From positions 62,001 to 126,000 of the forward strand of contig CANITF010000003.1 of the NCBI GenBank assembly GCA_947470515.1: a stretch of DNA of 64,000 nucleotides, written 5' to 3'. A program made the position numbers and the translations under genes. Every line of letters begins with the position of its first letter. Position 1 is the stretch's first letter. Positions 35,124-43,954 of this stretch are shown piece by piece. The DNA is from Flavobacteriales bacterium (GTDB taxonomy: Bacteria; Bacteroidota; Bacteroidia; Flavobacteriales_D; Crocinitomicaceae). The notes under the pieces were generated by a model. It had not been told where the DNA came from, did no database searches, and saw only the letters and a list, made by a program, of their open reading frames with translations.

Positions 35124-37659
35124 CCCACCAACAAAAAAAATACTTTTGATAGGATGGGATGCGGCTGATTGGAAGGTCATTGACCCATTAATCGCTCAAG
35201 GTAAAATGCCTGCTTTAAAATCTCTTATTCAACGAGGTGTTTATGGTAAATTACAAACCTTAGACCCTCCGCTTTCTCCCATGTTATGGACAAGTATAGC
35301 AACTGGTTTTCGTGCCGATAAACATGGTATTGGTGGTTTTATTGAACCTAATCCAGATGGAACAGGTTTACGTCCTGTCACATCAACTTCTAGAAAAGTA
35401 AAAGCAATATGGAATATCTTGCATTATGAAGGCAAGAAAAGCAACATAGTAGGTTGGTGGCCAAGTAATCCAGCGGAGCCTATTAATGGTGTAATGGTAT
35501 CAAACCTCTATCAAGTTGCGAATACGAAAATCGAAGAGGAATGGGTGATGAGTAAAGGTACTGTTCACCCTGATTCAATGATTGATGAAATGAAAGAATG
35601 GCGTGTTCATCCAGGTGAGATAACATTGGCAATGACTATTCCATTTATTCCAAATCTAATTGACGATTTAGAATTAAGAAAAGAAAAAAGAACCGCAGGT
35701 GTTGTTAAAGTAATCGCCAATGCTGCTAGTATTCATGCTGCTTCTACACATTTAATGGAAAATACGGAGTGGGATTTTATGGCAGTTTATCATGATGCAA
35801 TTGACCATTTTAGCCACTTATCGATGAAGTTCCATCCCCCACATAGACCTGAAATTGATAGTAAAGATTATGAAAATTACAATGGAGTAGTTGAAGCAGG
35901 TTATCGGTTTCACGATATGATGTTGGAAAGAACTTTGGAATTGATTGATGATAATACTACCGTAATCATTATTTCTGATCATGGTTTTCATTCTGACCAT
36001 CAGCGTCCTCTGAGTATTCCAAACGAACCATCAGGTCCTGCAATTGAGCACAGTCCTTATGGTGTAATGATCATGGCTGGTCCAGGAATAAAAAAAGGTG
36101 GCGAACGAATTAGTGGCGCATCAGTTTTAGATATTACTCCAACCTTGTTAGCTCTTTTTGGCTTGCCTGTCGGAAAGGACATGGAAGGGCGCGTTCTACA
36201 AGCTGTATTTGAAAAAAATGATGCACCACAATATATCGAAAGTTGGGAAAAAATTGAGGGAGATTTTGGAATGCACCCATCAGATTTACAAGAAGATCCA
36301 TGGGAAGCAATGCAAGCTTTACAGCAATTAGTAGAACTAGGATATATTGACGAAATTGGGGATGATAAATTACTTGCTGTCGATAAAGCAAAAAGAGAGA
36401 ATCAGTATTATGTTGCTAGAAATTTAATTAATGGTGGAAAAATTGAAAAAGCAATTGAAATTTTAGAAATAATTTTTGCTGAATCAAAAATTCTTCGGTA
36501 TGGCCAACGATTGGCATTTGCCTATTTAACCGTTAATAAGTTGATTAAATGTCAAGAATTGATTGACGAACTTAGGGAAGAGGAAAAGAAAATATTTATA
36601 ACAAGGAAAAAAGAAATTTTAGAAAAGAATCCAGCTGATCCATTTGCAAACCAAGAAATGGAAGAACCCATGTATTTGGAGTTTGTTGAAGGTTTATTGA
36701 ATCTTCAAATTAACAAACCTAGAAAAGCATTGCCTATTTTAGAACGGGTTCAAAAGAAAAACCCAAATAACATTCAGGTTGCAGTAAATATTGGGAAGAT
36801 TCACAATGTACATAAAAACTATCTAGCGGCAGAAAAACAATTTATCAAAGCACTTGCTATAGATGATCGAAATCCCCGGGCTCATCATGGATTGGGTATA
36901 GCCTTTTTACGGAGTAATAAAATAGAACTGGCAATTGATGAATTTTTATTAGCAATAGAAGAGAATTTTTTCATGCCAAATGTTCATTATCATTTGGGAG
37001 AAGCATTTTTCAAAGCAGAATATTATCAGCAAGCATTAGAAGCATTTGAAGTTGCGGTGCGGTTGTCACCTGGAATGACAAAAGCGCATAAATGGTTAGT
37101 AGAAATTTACAGTAAGCATATAGTGAATGATACTGCCAAAGCTGAACATGAATTATTTTTAAAAGACAATATTAAAGGGGAGCTGAATATTATAACAGGA
37201 TTGATTGGCTCCGGTTTTGAAGAAATATTGGAAGAATTGGTGAATAACGGAATTGGTGTTGAACAAAATAACAGCGCAAAAAATCTTTGGGATAAATTCC
37301 TGCTTCCTAAGACAAAAAAATTACACTTAGAATCGGATTGGTTAAAAGAAATAGGTAGCAATTTGTTATATGTACAACCTCAATTCTTAAGTTTTTTACC
37401 TCCAAATTTCAATTATAAACTTATAGTTTTGAAAAGAGATATGAAAGAAGTGATCGAAATTGAACTTAAGATAATGGGCAAAAGAATTAAAAAGGAAACG
37501 TTACCAATAGTCCATTTTCATAAGAATGAAAAAAATCTTTTCAAAATTGATAGTTGGATTGAATCACAACCTAATATTGAAATATCAATTAACGATTTTG
37601 CTGAATTCAATTCGAATTCTAAGGAACAAATTGATCAACTAATAAATTTCCTTGGGTAA
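35116..37659 (+). CDS. Alkaline-phosphatase-superfamily protein with TPR repeats and sulfotransferase-like end (copy A)
   Basis: The ATG at 35116 gives 847 residues; a longer in-frame start lies inside the small gene and is rejected. The N-terminal 390 residues are a type I phosphodiesterase-like domain: metal ligand in GWDAADW (D15), likely nucleophile in SPMLWTSIATG (T59), YHDAIDHFSH (about 220-229), SDHGFHSDH and a late EHSPYG histidine. TPR repeats cover about 445-680. The last 155 residues resemble a sulfotransferase whose P-loop has changed to ITGLIGSGF (693-701). No signal peptide is seen, so it is cytoplasmic. The substrate is unknown; it may hydrolyse a phospho- or sulfo-ester. Confidence 0.85.
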   Translation: MSNPPTKKILLIGWDAADWKVIDPLIAQGKMPALKSLIQRGVYGKLQTLDPPLSPMLWTSIATGFRADKHGIGGFIEPNPDGTGLRPVTSTSRKVKAIWNILHYEGKKSNIVGWWPSNPAEPINGVMVSNLYQVANTKIEEEWVMSKGTVHPDSMIDEMKEWRVHPGEITLAMTIPFIPNLIDDLELRKEKRTAGVVKVIANAASIHAASTHLMENTEWDFMAVYHDAIDHFSHLSMKFHPPHRPEIDSKDYENYNGVVEAGYRFHDMMLERTLELIDDNTTVIIISDHGFHSDHQRPLSIPNEPSGPAIEHSPYGVMIMAGPGIKKGGERISGASVLDITPTLLALFGLPVGKDMEGRVLQAVFEKNDAPQYIESWEKIEGDFGMHPSDLQEDPWEAMQALQQLVELGYIDEIGDDKLLAVDKAKRENQYYVARNLINGGKIEKAIEILEIIFAESKILRYGQRLAFAYLTVNKLIKCQELIDELREEEKKIFITRKKEILEKNPADPFANQEMEEPMYLEFVEGLLNLQINKPRKALPILERVQKKNPNNIQVAVNIGKIHNVHKNYLAAEKQFIKALAIDDRNPRAHHGLGIAFLRSNKIELAIDEFLLAIEENFFMPNVHYHLGEAFFKAEYYQQALEAFEVAVRLSPGMTKAHKWLVEIYSKHIVNDTAKAEHELFLKDNIKGELNIITGLIGSGFEEILEELVNNGIGVEQNNSAKNLWDKFLLPKTKKLHLESDWLKEIGSNLLYVQPQFLSFLPPNFNYKLIVLKRDMKEVIEIELKIMGKRIKKETLPIVHFHKNEKNLFKIDSWIESQPNIEISINDFAEFNSNSKEQIDQLINFLG

Positions 37660-37709
37660 TAAGGATAAAATAATGTACTTTTAACTTTAATTTATTTAAA
37701 TAATTGAAA

Positions 37710-38588
37710 ATGAAGAGAGTAATTACTATAAATGAATCAAGACTAGCTCGGTTTTCTGCTGTTGCTGGAGCTGTTCTTGCATCAAGTGCTGTAAATTCGC
37801 AGATTGTTTACACCAATGTTGATCCTGATATAATCATTGATACAGCTAGTGGTCAATATAACTTGGATTTTAATGCCGATGCGATGATTGATGTTACTTT
37901 AAATGTTATGAATGTAATGGAATTTACCTCTATAAGCACTTCTACTTCAGCTGTATATGCGGGTTCTCTTGCAGTAGTTACTCCTGGAATAGGAGCAGGT
38001 GTTGTTAGTATTATGCTAGGTTCTAGTTCATCTTCTTATGTTACTGCAATGAATAATGGTGATTTAATTGGAACTGCAGCTGTATTTGGTGGAAGTTCAA
38101 TGGCTGCTTTAGCCGTTGATATTACGATAACTTCAAGCTCATCCTCGTATCAAATTTCTAATGGTGCATTCTTGGGAGTAAATGATAAATTTTTAGGGGT
38201 TAAATTCTTAATCGGTACAAATACACATTATGGTTGGGCTCGTTTAGACGTTTCAGCGAATGCAGATACAATTCGATTGAAAGATTATGCGTATAATGTT
38301 GCAGCAGATTCACCAATTCTTGCAGGTCAAACCCTAGGACTTGATGCTATATCTGTTGAAAATAAAGTAACGATTAAAACAACATTAGATAATGCAACAA
38401 TTAATGTTACACCAGATTTAATTGGTGGCCGTGTTGTGATGTTTAATATAGCTGGACAAGAAATCAAAGTAGTTCAAATTACAGATGTTAATACCGAAAT
38501 TCTTTATGAAGGGGTAGAAACAGGGATTTATACTATTACTGCTCAATTTGATGGTGGAATGGTAAATAAAAAGGTCTATATAAAATAG
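37710..38588 (+). CDS. Exported T9SS protein, cassette family (copy A1)
   Basis: The ATG at 37710 gives 292 residues. An N-terminal INESRLARFSAVAGAVL precedes a cleavage site near NSQ, and IVYTNVDPD follows. The central domain is rich in Ser and Gly and includes NDKFLGVKFLIGTNTHYGWARLDVS (about 157-181, quoted here in part as FLGVKF and THYGWARLDV). The end is a type A T9SS sorting domain. The function is unknown. Two paralogues lie at 38772 and 42989. It follows the AP-TPR gene by 50 bp and ends with a terminator. Confidence 0.8.
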   Translation: MKRVITINESRLARFSAVAGAVLASSAVNSQIVYTNVDPDIIIDTASGQYNLDFNADAMIDVTLNVMNVMEFTSISTSTSAVYAGSLAVVTPGIGAGVVSIMLGSSSSSYVTAMNNGDLIGTAAVFGGSSMAALAVDITITSSSSSYQISNGAFLGVNDKFLGVKFLIGTNTHYGWARLDVSANADTIRLKDYAYNVAADSPILAGQTLGLDAISVENKVTIKTTLDNATINVTPDLIGGRVVMFNIAGQEIKVVQITDVNTEILYEGVETGIYTITAQFDGGMVNKKVYIK

Positions 38589-38611
38589 AAATGCTCACAC
38601 GAAAAGTTTAT

Positions 38612-38646
38612 AAAAAGCGATATCAATTTAGATTTCGCTTTTTTTG
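38612..38646 (+). terminator. Rho-independent terminator
   Basis: AAAAAGCGA and TCGCTTTTT arms flank an AT-rich loop and are followed by a T-run, just after the copy A1 exported-protein gene. Confidence 0.7.
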
Positions 38647-38771
38647 TTTTCAGCTCTTAAGTCTTTTCAGTTCAACTTTTTATATAGAATAAATGAACGT
38701 TCAAATAAAAATTTTGGATTCGAAATAAAATAAACCTAAATTTGAATTCTAAACTACCTAATACTAAGAGG

Positions 38772-39662
38772 ATGAATAAAAAAAATACTATAAATGAGTC
38801 TAAATTAGCTCGATTTTCTGCTGTTGCAGGAGCTGTTTTAGCAACCGGTGCCGTAAATGCTCAAATTGTATATACGGATGTTAATCCAGATGTTCTTGTT
38901 GACGCAATTAGCGGTCCTTATGATTTAGATTTTAATAGTGATGCTGCTGTAGATGTAACATTTGGAGTTCAAGCAATTGTAAATCAAACTGGCTCTCAAG
39001 GAGGATTTTCATTCACCTTTAATGGTTCTGTTGCAACAGTTATTCCTGCTATTGGAAATGGTGTACAACAAATTTTAGGAAGTGGTAGTAGCTCAACTAT
39101 GGTTGTTACGCCATTAAATAATGGAGATTTGATTAGTTCTGGAGCTGTTTTTGGTGGTTCTGTAAGTGGCAGTCTTTTAGGAATTGCAGGAATTGCCGAT
39201 ATTCCATTATTAGCAATGACTTATCCAATAAGTCAAGGACCATTCCTTGGGGTTTCAGATAAATTTCTGGGTGTTAAATTCATGGTTGGTGCAAATACGC
39301 ATTATGGATGGGCTCGTTTAAATGTTACTTCAGGTGCAGATAAAATTCTTATAAAGGATTATGCTTACAATCAAAATGCTGATTTACCGATTCTTGCAGG
39401 AATGATGGTTGGATTAGATGATGTTGCTGTTGATCAAAAAGTAACGATAAAAACTACTTTAAATAACGCTACCATTAATGTTACTCCAGATTTAATTGGA
39501 GGTCGAATTGCACTGCTTAATATGGCTGGGCAAGAGGTGAAAATTGTCTCAATTAATGATGTTAACACTGAAATTCAATTAGAAGGAATAGATACTGGAA
39601 TTTATATAATTTCAGCTCAATTTGAAAAAGGTAATGTTACTAAAAAAGTATATGTGAAATAA
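38772..39662 (+). CDS. Exported T9SS protein, cassette family (copy A2)
   Basis: The ATG at 38772 gives 296 residues. It is the closest paralogue of the preceding gene: both share NES[RK]LARFSAVAGAVLA, then QIVYT, the DKFLGVKFMVGANTHYGW segment and nearly the same T9SS sorting tail (VTIKTTLNNATINVTPDLIGG region, given in part). The middle has diverged. A tandem duplication followed by divergence is the simplest explanation. It has its own terminator, so it may be expressed separately. The function is unknown. Confidence 0.8.
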   Translation: MNKKNTINESKLARFSAVAGAVLATGAVNAQIVYTDVNPDVLVDAISGPYDLDFNSDAAVDVTFGVQAIVNQTGSQGGFSFTFNGSVATVIPAIGNGVQQILGSGSSSTMVVTPLNNGDLISSGAVFGGSVSGSLLGIAGIADIPLLAMTYPISQGPFLGVSDKFLGVKFMVGANTHYGWARLNVTSGADKILIKDYAYNQNADLPILAGMMVGLDDVAVDQKVTIKTTLNNATINVTPDLIGGRIALLNMAGQEVKIVSINDVNTEIQLEGIDTGIYIISAQFEKGNVTKKVYVK

Positions 39663-39682
39663 TATTTTTTTTCTTTAATAGG

Positions 39683-39715
39683 AAAAGCGAAGTTAGTAAT
39701 GACTTCGCTTTTTTT
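39683..39715 (+). terminator. Rho-independent terminator
   Basis: A hairpin with arms AAAAGCGAAGT and ACTTCGCTTTT around TAGTAATG is followed by further T residues. It separates the A half of the cassette from the sulfotransferase gene. Confidence 0.85.
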
Positions 39716-39741
39716 ATGAATGAAAATGGAATCTATTTTAA

Positions 39742-39777
39742 TTTGACCTTCCAACGAATCAATTTTGATTAAATTTG
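39742..39777 (+). promoter_or_regulatory. Candidate promoter of the sulfotransferase-cassette B operon
   Basis: TAAATTTG (39770-39777) matches the -7 element. TTTG at 39742-39745 is a possible -33 element, but the 24-bp spacing is 1 bp beyond the usual range. The predicted transcription start is about 10 bp before the ATG at 39795. Confidence 0.4.
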
Positions 39778-39794
39778 TGGAAAATCTAATAATA

Positions 39795-40355
39795 ATGTCT
39801 GAAATAATTGTAATAACTGGATTACCGCGATCTGGAACATCTTTGATGATGCAAATAATAGATAAAACTGAGATTCCAGTTCTGTCAGATGGAAAAAGAA
39901 ATAAAGATATTAGTAATCCAGAAGGATATTTTGAACTCGAGGCAGTAAAAGGAATCGTTGTAAATAATTCATTCTTAAATGATGCAATAGGAAAAGCAAT
40001 TAAAATTGTTACCCCACTTCCAATCTATTTAGATCTCAAACACAAATATAAAGTGATTTTTATGAGAAGAGAAATGGATGAGATATTGAAATCTCAGGAA
40101 AAAATGCTTCAAAAAGATCAATTAAGTGAAAGAGAAAAATTTAAAACAATATATGAATTTCATTTAAAAAAAACATATCGTTTTTTAACTGAAAATAAAA
40201 TTTCTTTCATTGATATCAACTATAATGAGCTCATGAGAAATCCAGAGGATGAGTTAACGAAACTTATTTCCTTTTGCAATATCACTAGTGAAATTCAAAC
40301 ATTAGCGCAAGTTGTTAAACCAGAATTATATAGAAATAGAAATGAAGTCAACTAA
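39795..40355 (+). CDS. Small sulfotransferase-family protein
   Basis: The ATG at 39795 gives 186 residues. The 5'-phosphosulfate loop VITGLPRSGTSLMMQII (about residues 6-22) and the second nucleotide-binding stretch KVIFMRREMDEILKSQ (about 94-109) are intact. It should therefore bind PAPS and transfer sulfate to an acceptor that cannot be named. It is shorter than most sulfotransferases (usually 250-300 residues). It overlaps the small cassette gene by 14 bp. Similar folds, with decayed loops, end the two AP-TPR proteins on either side. Confidence 0.82.
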   Translation: MSEIIVITGLPRSGTSLMMQIIDKTEIPVLSDGKRNKDISNPEGYFELEAVKGIVVNNSFLNDAIGKAIKIVTPLPIYLDLKHKYKVIFMRREMDEILKSQEKMLQKDQLSEREKFKTIYEFHLKKTYRFLTENKISFIDINYNELMRNPEDELTKLISFCNITSEIQTLAQVVKPELYRNRNEVN

Positions 40356-40518
40356 AAAAACAAAAGTTGTTTCAATTGTTTTAGATGGCAAACCTTTTGA
40401 AGTTCCACCTGGTGGAACCTTAGGTTTGTTAGCTCTAGGGAATATTGGGATTAGAGCTTGGAAAAAGTCAAAAGCAGAATGGTTGAAAAACAATGAAAAT
40501 GACACAGAAGAAAAATAA
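40342..40518 (+). CDS. Cassette small protein B
   Basis: This 58-residue protein begins at the ATG at 40342. After a short beta-like stretch (VVSIVLDGKPFEVPPG) comes GTLGLLALGNIGIRAWKKSK (about residues 29-48), the motif shared with cassette small protein A. It overlaps the sulfotransferase gene upstream by 14 bp and the AP-TPR gene downstream by 26 bp. Such tight packing suggests coupled synthesis and perhaps a physical partner of the AP-TPR protein. No known family is recognised. Confidence 0.75.
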   Translation: MKSTKKTKVVSIVLDGKPFEVPPGGTLGLLALGNIGIRAWKKSKAEWLKNNENDTEEK

Positions 40519-42940
40519 AGTACTTTTAGTCGGATGGGATTCTGCTGATTGGAAGGTAATTGACAAACTGATGGAAAAAGGGCTCATGCCCTCGATTAAA
40601 AGTATTGTTGACAATGGAGTCAGAGGGAAAATTGCAACGCTAGACCCTCCACTTTCTCCAATGCTTTGGACATCAATGGCAACAGGTGTGAGACCTTTTA
40701 AGCATGGGGTATTAGGTTTTGTTGAACATGATGGAGCAGGTGGTGTTAGACCTGTTTCTTCTCATTCCAGAAAAGTGAAGGCAATTTGGAATATGCTAAC
40801 AATGGAAGGTTTAAAATCTAATGTTGTTGGTTGGTGGCCAAGTAATCCTGTAGAATCCATAAATGGGTGTATGGTCTCGAATTTATTTCAACAAGAAAAA
40901 AACGGAAAAGAGACAATTGATGTTGAAGATTGGGATGTTCCTGAAGGTGCAGTTTTTCCGGAAAGATTAATTGAGAGATTAAAAGAATTGAGAGTTCATC
41001 CAAGTGAAATTTCAGGAAATTTAGTAATGCCTTTTGTTCCCAATGCAATTGCTTTAGATAAAAAGAAAGACAAACGATTAACAGTTATTTGTAAATTCCT
41101 AGCGCACGCTTCTACCATTCATGCTGCGGCGACTGAAATTTTAGAGACAGAACCATGGGATTTCATGGCTGTTTATCATGATGCTTTAGATCATTTTAGC
41201 CATGCATTTATGAAATTTTATCCTCCAAAAATGGAGGGTATGGAGGAGGAATCATATGAATTGTTTAAAGAAGTTGTTATTGGAGCGTATGTTTTTCATG
41301 ACATGATGTTAGGAAGATTATTGGCTATGGTTGATGATGATACAACAGTAGTGGTTGTTTCGGATCATGGTTTTCATTCGGATCATTTAAGACCAACTCA
41401 CGTGCCTCAAGTTCCTTCTGGACCCGCTATCGAACATGCGCCATATGGAATGTTTGCAGCAAGAGGACCTGGAATTAAAAAAGGTGAAAGAATCTATGGA
41501 GCTAGTATTCTAGATGTAACACCAACCTTATTATCACTTTTTGATTTGCCAATCGGAAGAGATATGGATGGTAAACCTCTTTTGGAAATTTATGAAAACC
41601 CAAAAGAAATCAGGTACATAGATAGTTGGGAAAATAACACCAATTTTGGAGGTGAGTTAGTTGTAAAGAGTAAAGGTGATAAAAGTACCAATGAGGCTGC
41701 AATGCAACAGCTTATAGATTTAGGGTATATCGATGATCTAAAATTAGATACTGAATCAGACGATCCAACAGAATCATTGAATTTGATTTTGAAAGAAAAT
41801 AATTTTTACTTGGCTAAATCTTTCGCAAATGGAGGGAAATATGATGAGGCATTGGAAATTTTATTGGAAATTGAAAATAAAAAGAAGCCTGATTTTAGAC
41901 ATTTAGTTGATATAGTAAGTTGTGCGTTAAAAACGAAAAGATTTAAACTTGCTGAAGAATATTTAAAGTATATACGAACGAATAAAATTGCCTCTGATAA
42001 TTATGTCGATGTAATGGAAGCAAAAGTGAATATAGGTTTAAATATGCCGGATCAAGCTATGAAATTCTTGAAAAAAGCAGAAAAAAATCAACCGGATACT
42101 ACAGAGATTTTAATGGAGTTAGGCACTCTTTTAAATAATTTATTCGAGACCAAAAAAGCGAGGGAATGTTTTGAAAAAGTTGTTAAAACGGATGTTGATA
42201 ATGCTTATGCTCAATATGGAATTGGTATTTCATATTTGAGAGAAGAGAATTATGAAGAAGCATTGGAATACTTTTTAAATGCCATTGATCGTAATTATTA
42301 TTATCCTTTAGCGCATTTTCATTTAGGTGAGACTCTTGCATTGATGAAAGAATATGATGCTGCAATTGGAACATTTGAACTTGTACGCACAATGTCTCCA
42401 GAACTTTTGAAAATTTATCGTTGGTTATTAGATTTATATTCAATTAAAGAAGATACGGTAAACATAAAGAAATATGAGGAAATAATAAGTAAATACCATC
42501 TTGGGGAAAAAATAATAATAACTGGCTTACCTGGCAGAAAAATAGAAAAAGTACTTTCAGTACTAGTAAAATTGGGACTCGAAATTGGAGGGGATCCATC
42601 TGATATTTTGGGAGGAAAAATTGAAGTGTTAGATAAAGATTGGTTCTCAAAAATTAATGAAAAAATCATTTATGTACCGATAAATTATATTGCGAGTTTA
42701 AGCGCAAAATATTCATTTAGAATCCTATATATCAATGATGAACTTGATACTGTAATTGATGATACACACAAAAAAATAAAGAGAAAAAACAACACTTTTG
42801 ATGCTGATTTAATTGAAATGTATTCAAAACATGAAAGAGTTGCACGCACTTGGATGAGTCATCAGCCAAATCTCGATATCCTTTATATTAACAATTATAA
42901 AGAATTAAGTAGTTTAATTGTGTCTAAATTTTTAAATTAA
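40493..42940 (+). CDS. Alkaline-phosphatase-superfamily protein with TPR repeats and sulfotransferase-like end (copy B)
   Basis: This 815-residue paralogue of the 35116 gene could start at either of two nearby ATGs (40493 or 40499). The phosphodiesterase-like domain keeps GWDSADW, SPMLWTSMATG, YHDALDHFSHA, SDHGFHSDH and EHAPYG. TPR repeats span about 430-665. The end (about 670-815) has ITGLPGRKIEKVL in place of a sulfotransferase P-loop, and a conserved QPNLDILYINNY stretch. Both catalytic-domain copies look intact, while both sulfotransferase-like ends look inactive. Cytoplasmic, substrate unknown. Confidence 0.85.
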   Translation: MKMTQKKNKVLLVGWDSADWKVIDKLMEKGLMPSIKSIVDNGVRGKIATLDPPLSPMLWTSMATGVRPFKHGVLGFVEHDGAGGVRPVSSHSRKVKAIWNMLTMEGLKSNVVGWWPSNPVESINGCMVSNLFQQEKNGKETIDVEDWDVPEGAVFPERLIERLKELRVHPSEISGNLVMPFVPNAIALDKKKDKRLTVICKFLAHASTIHAAATEILETEPWDFMAVYHDALDHFSHAFMKFYPPKMEGMEEESYELFKEVVIGAYVFHDMMLGRLLAMVDDDTTVVVVSDHGFHSDHLRPTHVPQVPSGPAIEHAPYGMFAARGPGIKKGERIYGASILDVTPTLLSLFDLPIGRDMDGKPLLEIYENPKEIRYIDSWENNTNFGGELVVKSKGDKSTNEAAMQQLIDLGYIDDLKLDTESDDPTESLNLILKENNFYLAKSFANGGKYDEALEILLEIENKKKPDFRHLVDIVSCALKTKRFKLAEEYLKYIRTNKIASDNYVDVMEAKVNIGLNMPDQAMKFLKKAEKNQPDTTEILMELGTLLNNLFETKKARECFEKVVKTDVDNAYAQYGIGISYLREENYEEALEYFLNAIDRNYYYPLAHFHLGETLALMKEYDAAIGTFELVRTMSPELLKIYRWLLDLYSIKEDTVNIKKYEEIISKYHLGEKIIITGLPGRKIEKVLSVLVKLGLEIGGDPSDILGGKIEVLDKDWFSKINEKIIYVPINYIASLSAKYSFRILYINDELDTVIDDTHKKIKRKNNTFDADLIEMYSKHERVARTWMSHQPNLDILYINNYKELSSLIVSKFLN

Positions 42941-42988
42941 CTATTTTTTCTTTATTATTGCAACACTTATTTAATCTAAAATTAAAAT

Positions 42989-43831
42989 ATGAAACAAAAT
43001 TTACAAAACAGAATTTCGCGTTATACTGCTGTTGCTGCTACTTTGGTAGGTGCTTCGACTGGTGTTAATGCACAAATTGTTTACACTGATGTAGTAGATG
43101 TATTATCTGATCCTGTTCAAGATGCAGCGCCATTTGTTTATGGTTTAGATGTTGACAACGATTTGACAGTTGATTTCGTCTTGTTTTCGAGAGATACGTT
43201 GGTTGCTGCAGGACCAGCTCACGTAAGATTGACTTTGGTTGCTCCTTATGGAACTGTTGGAAATGCTATTGCTGGTGATGTTCCATCTGCTTACAATTAT
43301 GCGTTTGCAATGAATTTAAATGATGCAATTGATAATACATTAAATTGGATCGCTGCAACAAACACAATGGCTTATAATGTTGATTCTGCTAACCCATACA
43401 ATTCTTATTGGAATGGTGTTACTGACAAATATTTAGGTCTTCAATTCAAAATTGGTACTGCTACTCATTACGGTTGGGCACGTTTAGACGTTTCTGCTAT
43501 TGGTGATGTATGGACTTTGAAAGATTACGCTTATAATGGAACTGCAGATGCTGCTATCAATGCAGGTCAAATGACTGGTTTAAACACATTGGCATTAGAA
43601 TCTCTTTTACATTTTGTTAACCAAGAAAATAACACTGTTAAAGTTGTTATCAATGGTGATTTAACAAATGGTACTATTAACCTTGTATCAACTACAGGTC
43701 AAATTGTTTCTTCTGCTAAAGTTGATTCAAACGAATCTATCGTTGATTTAAACGGTTTAGCTTCTGGAGTTTATGTAATCTCTGCAACTTTTGCTGAAGG
43801 TTCAATGACTAAGAAAGTTATCGTTAGATAA
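42989..43831 (+). CDS. Exported T9SS protein, cassette family (copy B)
   Basis: This 280-residue protein belongs to the same exported family. Its signal region has ISRYTAVAATLVGAS in place of LARFSAVAGAVLA, then NAQIVYTDV. The body shares DKYLGLQFKIGTATHYGW and ARLDVS, and it ends with a type A T9SS sorting domain. It follows the copy B AP-TPR gene by 48 bp, mirroring the arrangement of the A half. Its codon use looks smoother (many GCT and GTT codons), hinting at higher expression. Function unknown. Confidence 0.8.
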   Translation: MKQNLQNRISRYTAVAATLVGASTGVNAQIVYTDVVDVLSDPVQDAAPFVYGLDVDNDLTVDFVLFSRDTLVAAGPAHVRLTLVAPYGTVGNAIAGDVPSAYNYAFAMNLNDAIDNTLNWIAATNTMAYNVDSANPYNSYWNGVTDKYLGLQFKIGTATHYGWARLDVSAIGDVWTLKDYAYNGTADAAINAGQMTGLNTLALESLLHFVNQENNTVKVVINGDLTNGTINLVSTTGQIVSSAKVDSNESIVDLNGLASGVYVISATFAEGSMTKKVIVR

Positions 43832-43850
43832 TAGTTCAAATAGAATTTAG

Positions 43851-43883
43851 AAAGCCATTCGTCTTTGACGGATGGCTTTTTTT
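43851..43883 (+). terminator. Rho-independent terminator
   Basis: AAAGCCATTCGTC pairs with GACGGATGGCTTT (one G-T pair) and is followed by a T-run. It closes cassette B. Confidence 0.85.
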
Positions 43884-43911
43884 ATGAGCTAAATTGTGAC
43901 ATAGAAGCATA

Positions 43912-43940
43912 AAAAAAGCCTTTCAATTGAAGGGCTTTAA
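43912..43940 (-). terminator. Terminator of the aminotransferase gene
   Basis: AAAGCCCTTCAA pairs with TTGAAAGGCTTT on the reverse strand and is followed by T residues, 15 bp past the aminotransferase stop codon. Confidence 0.8.
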
Positions 43941-43954
43941 TTTTATATTTTAGC

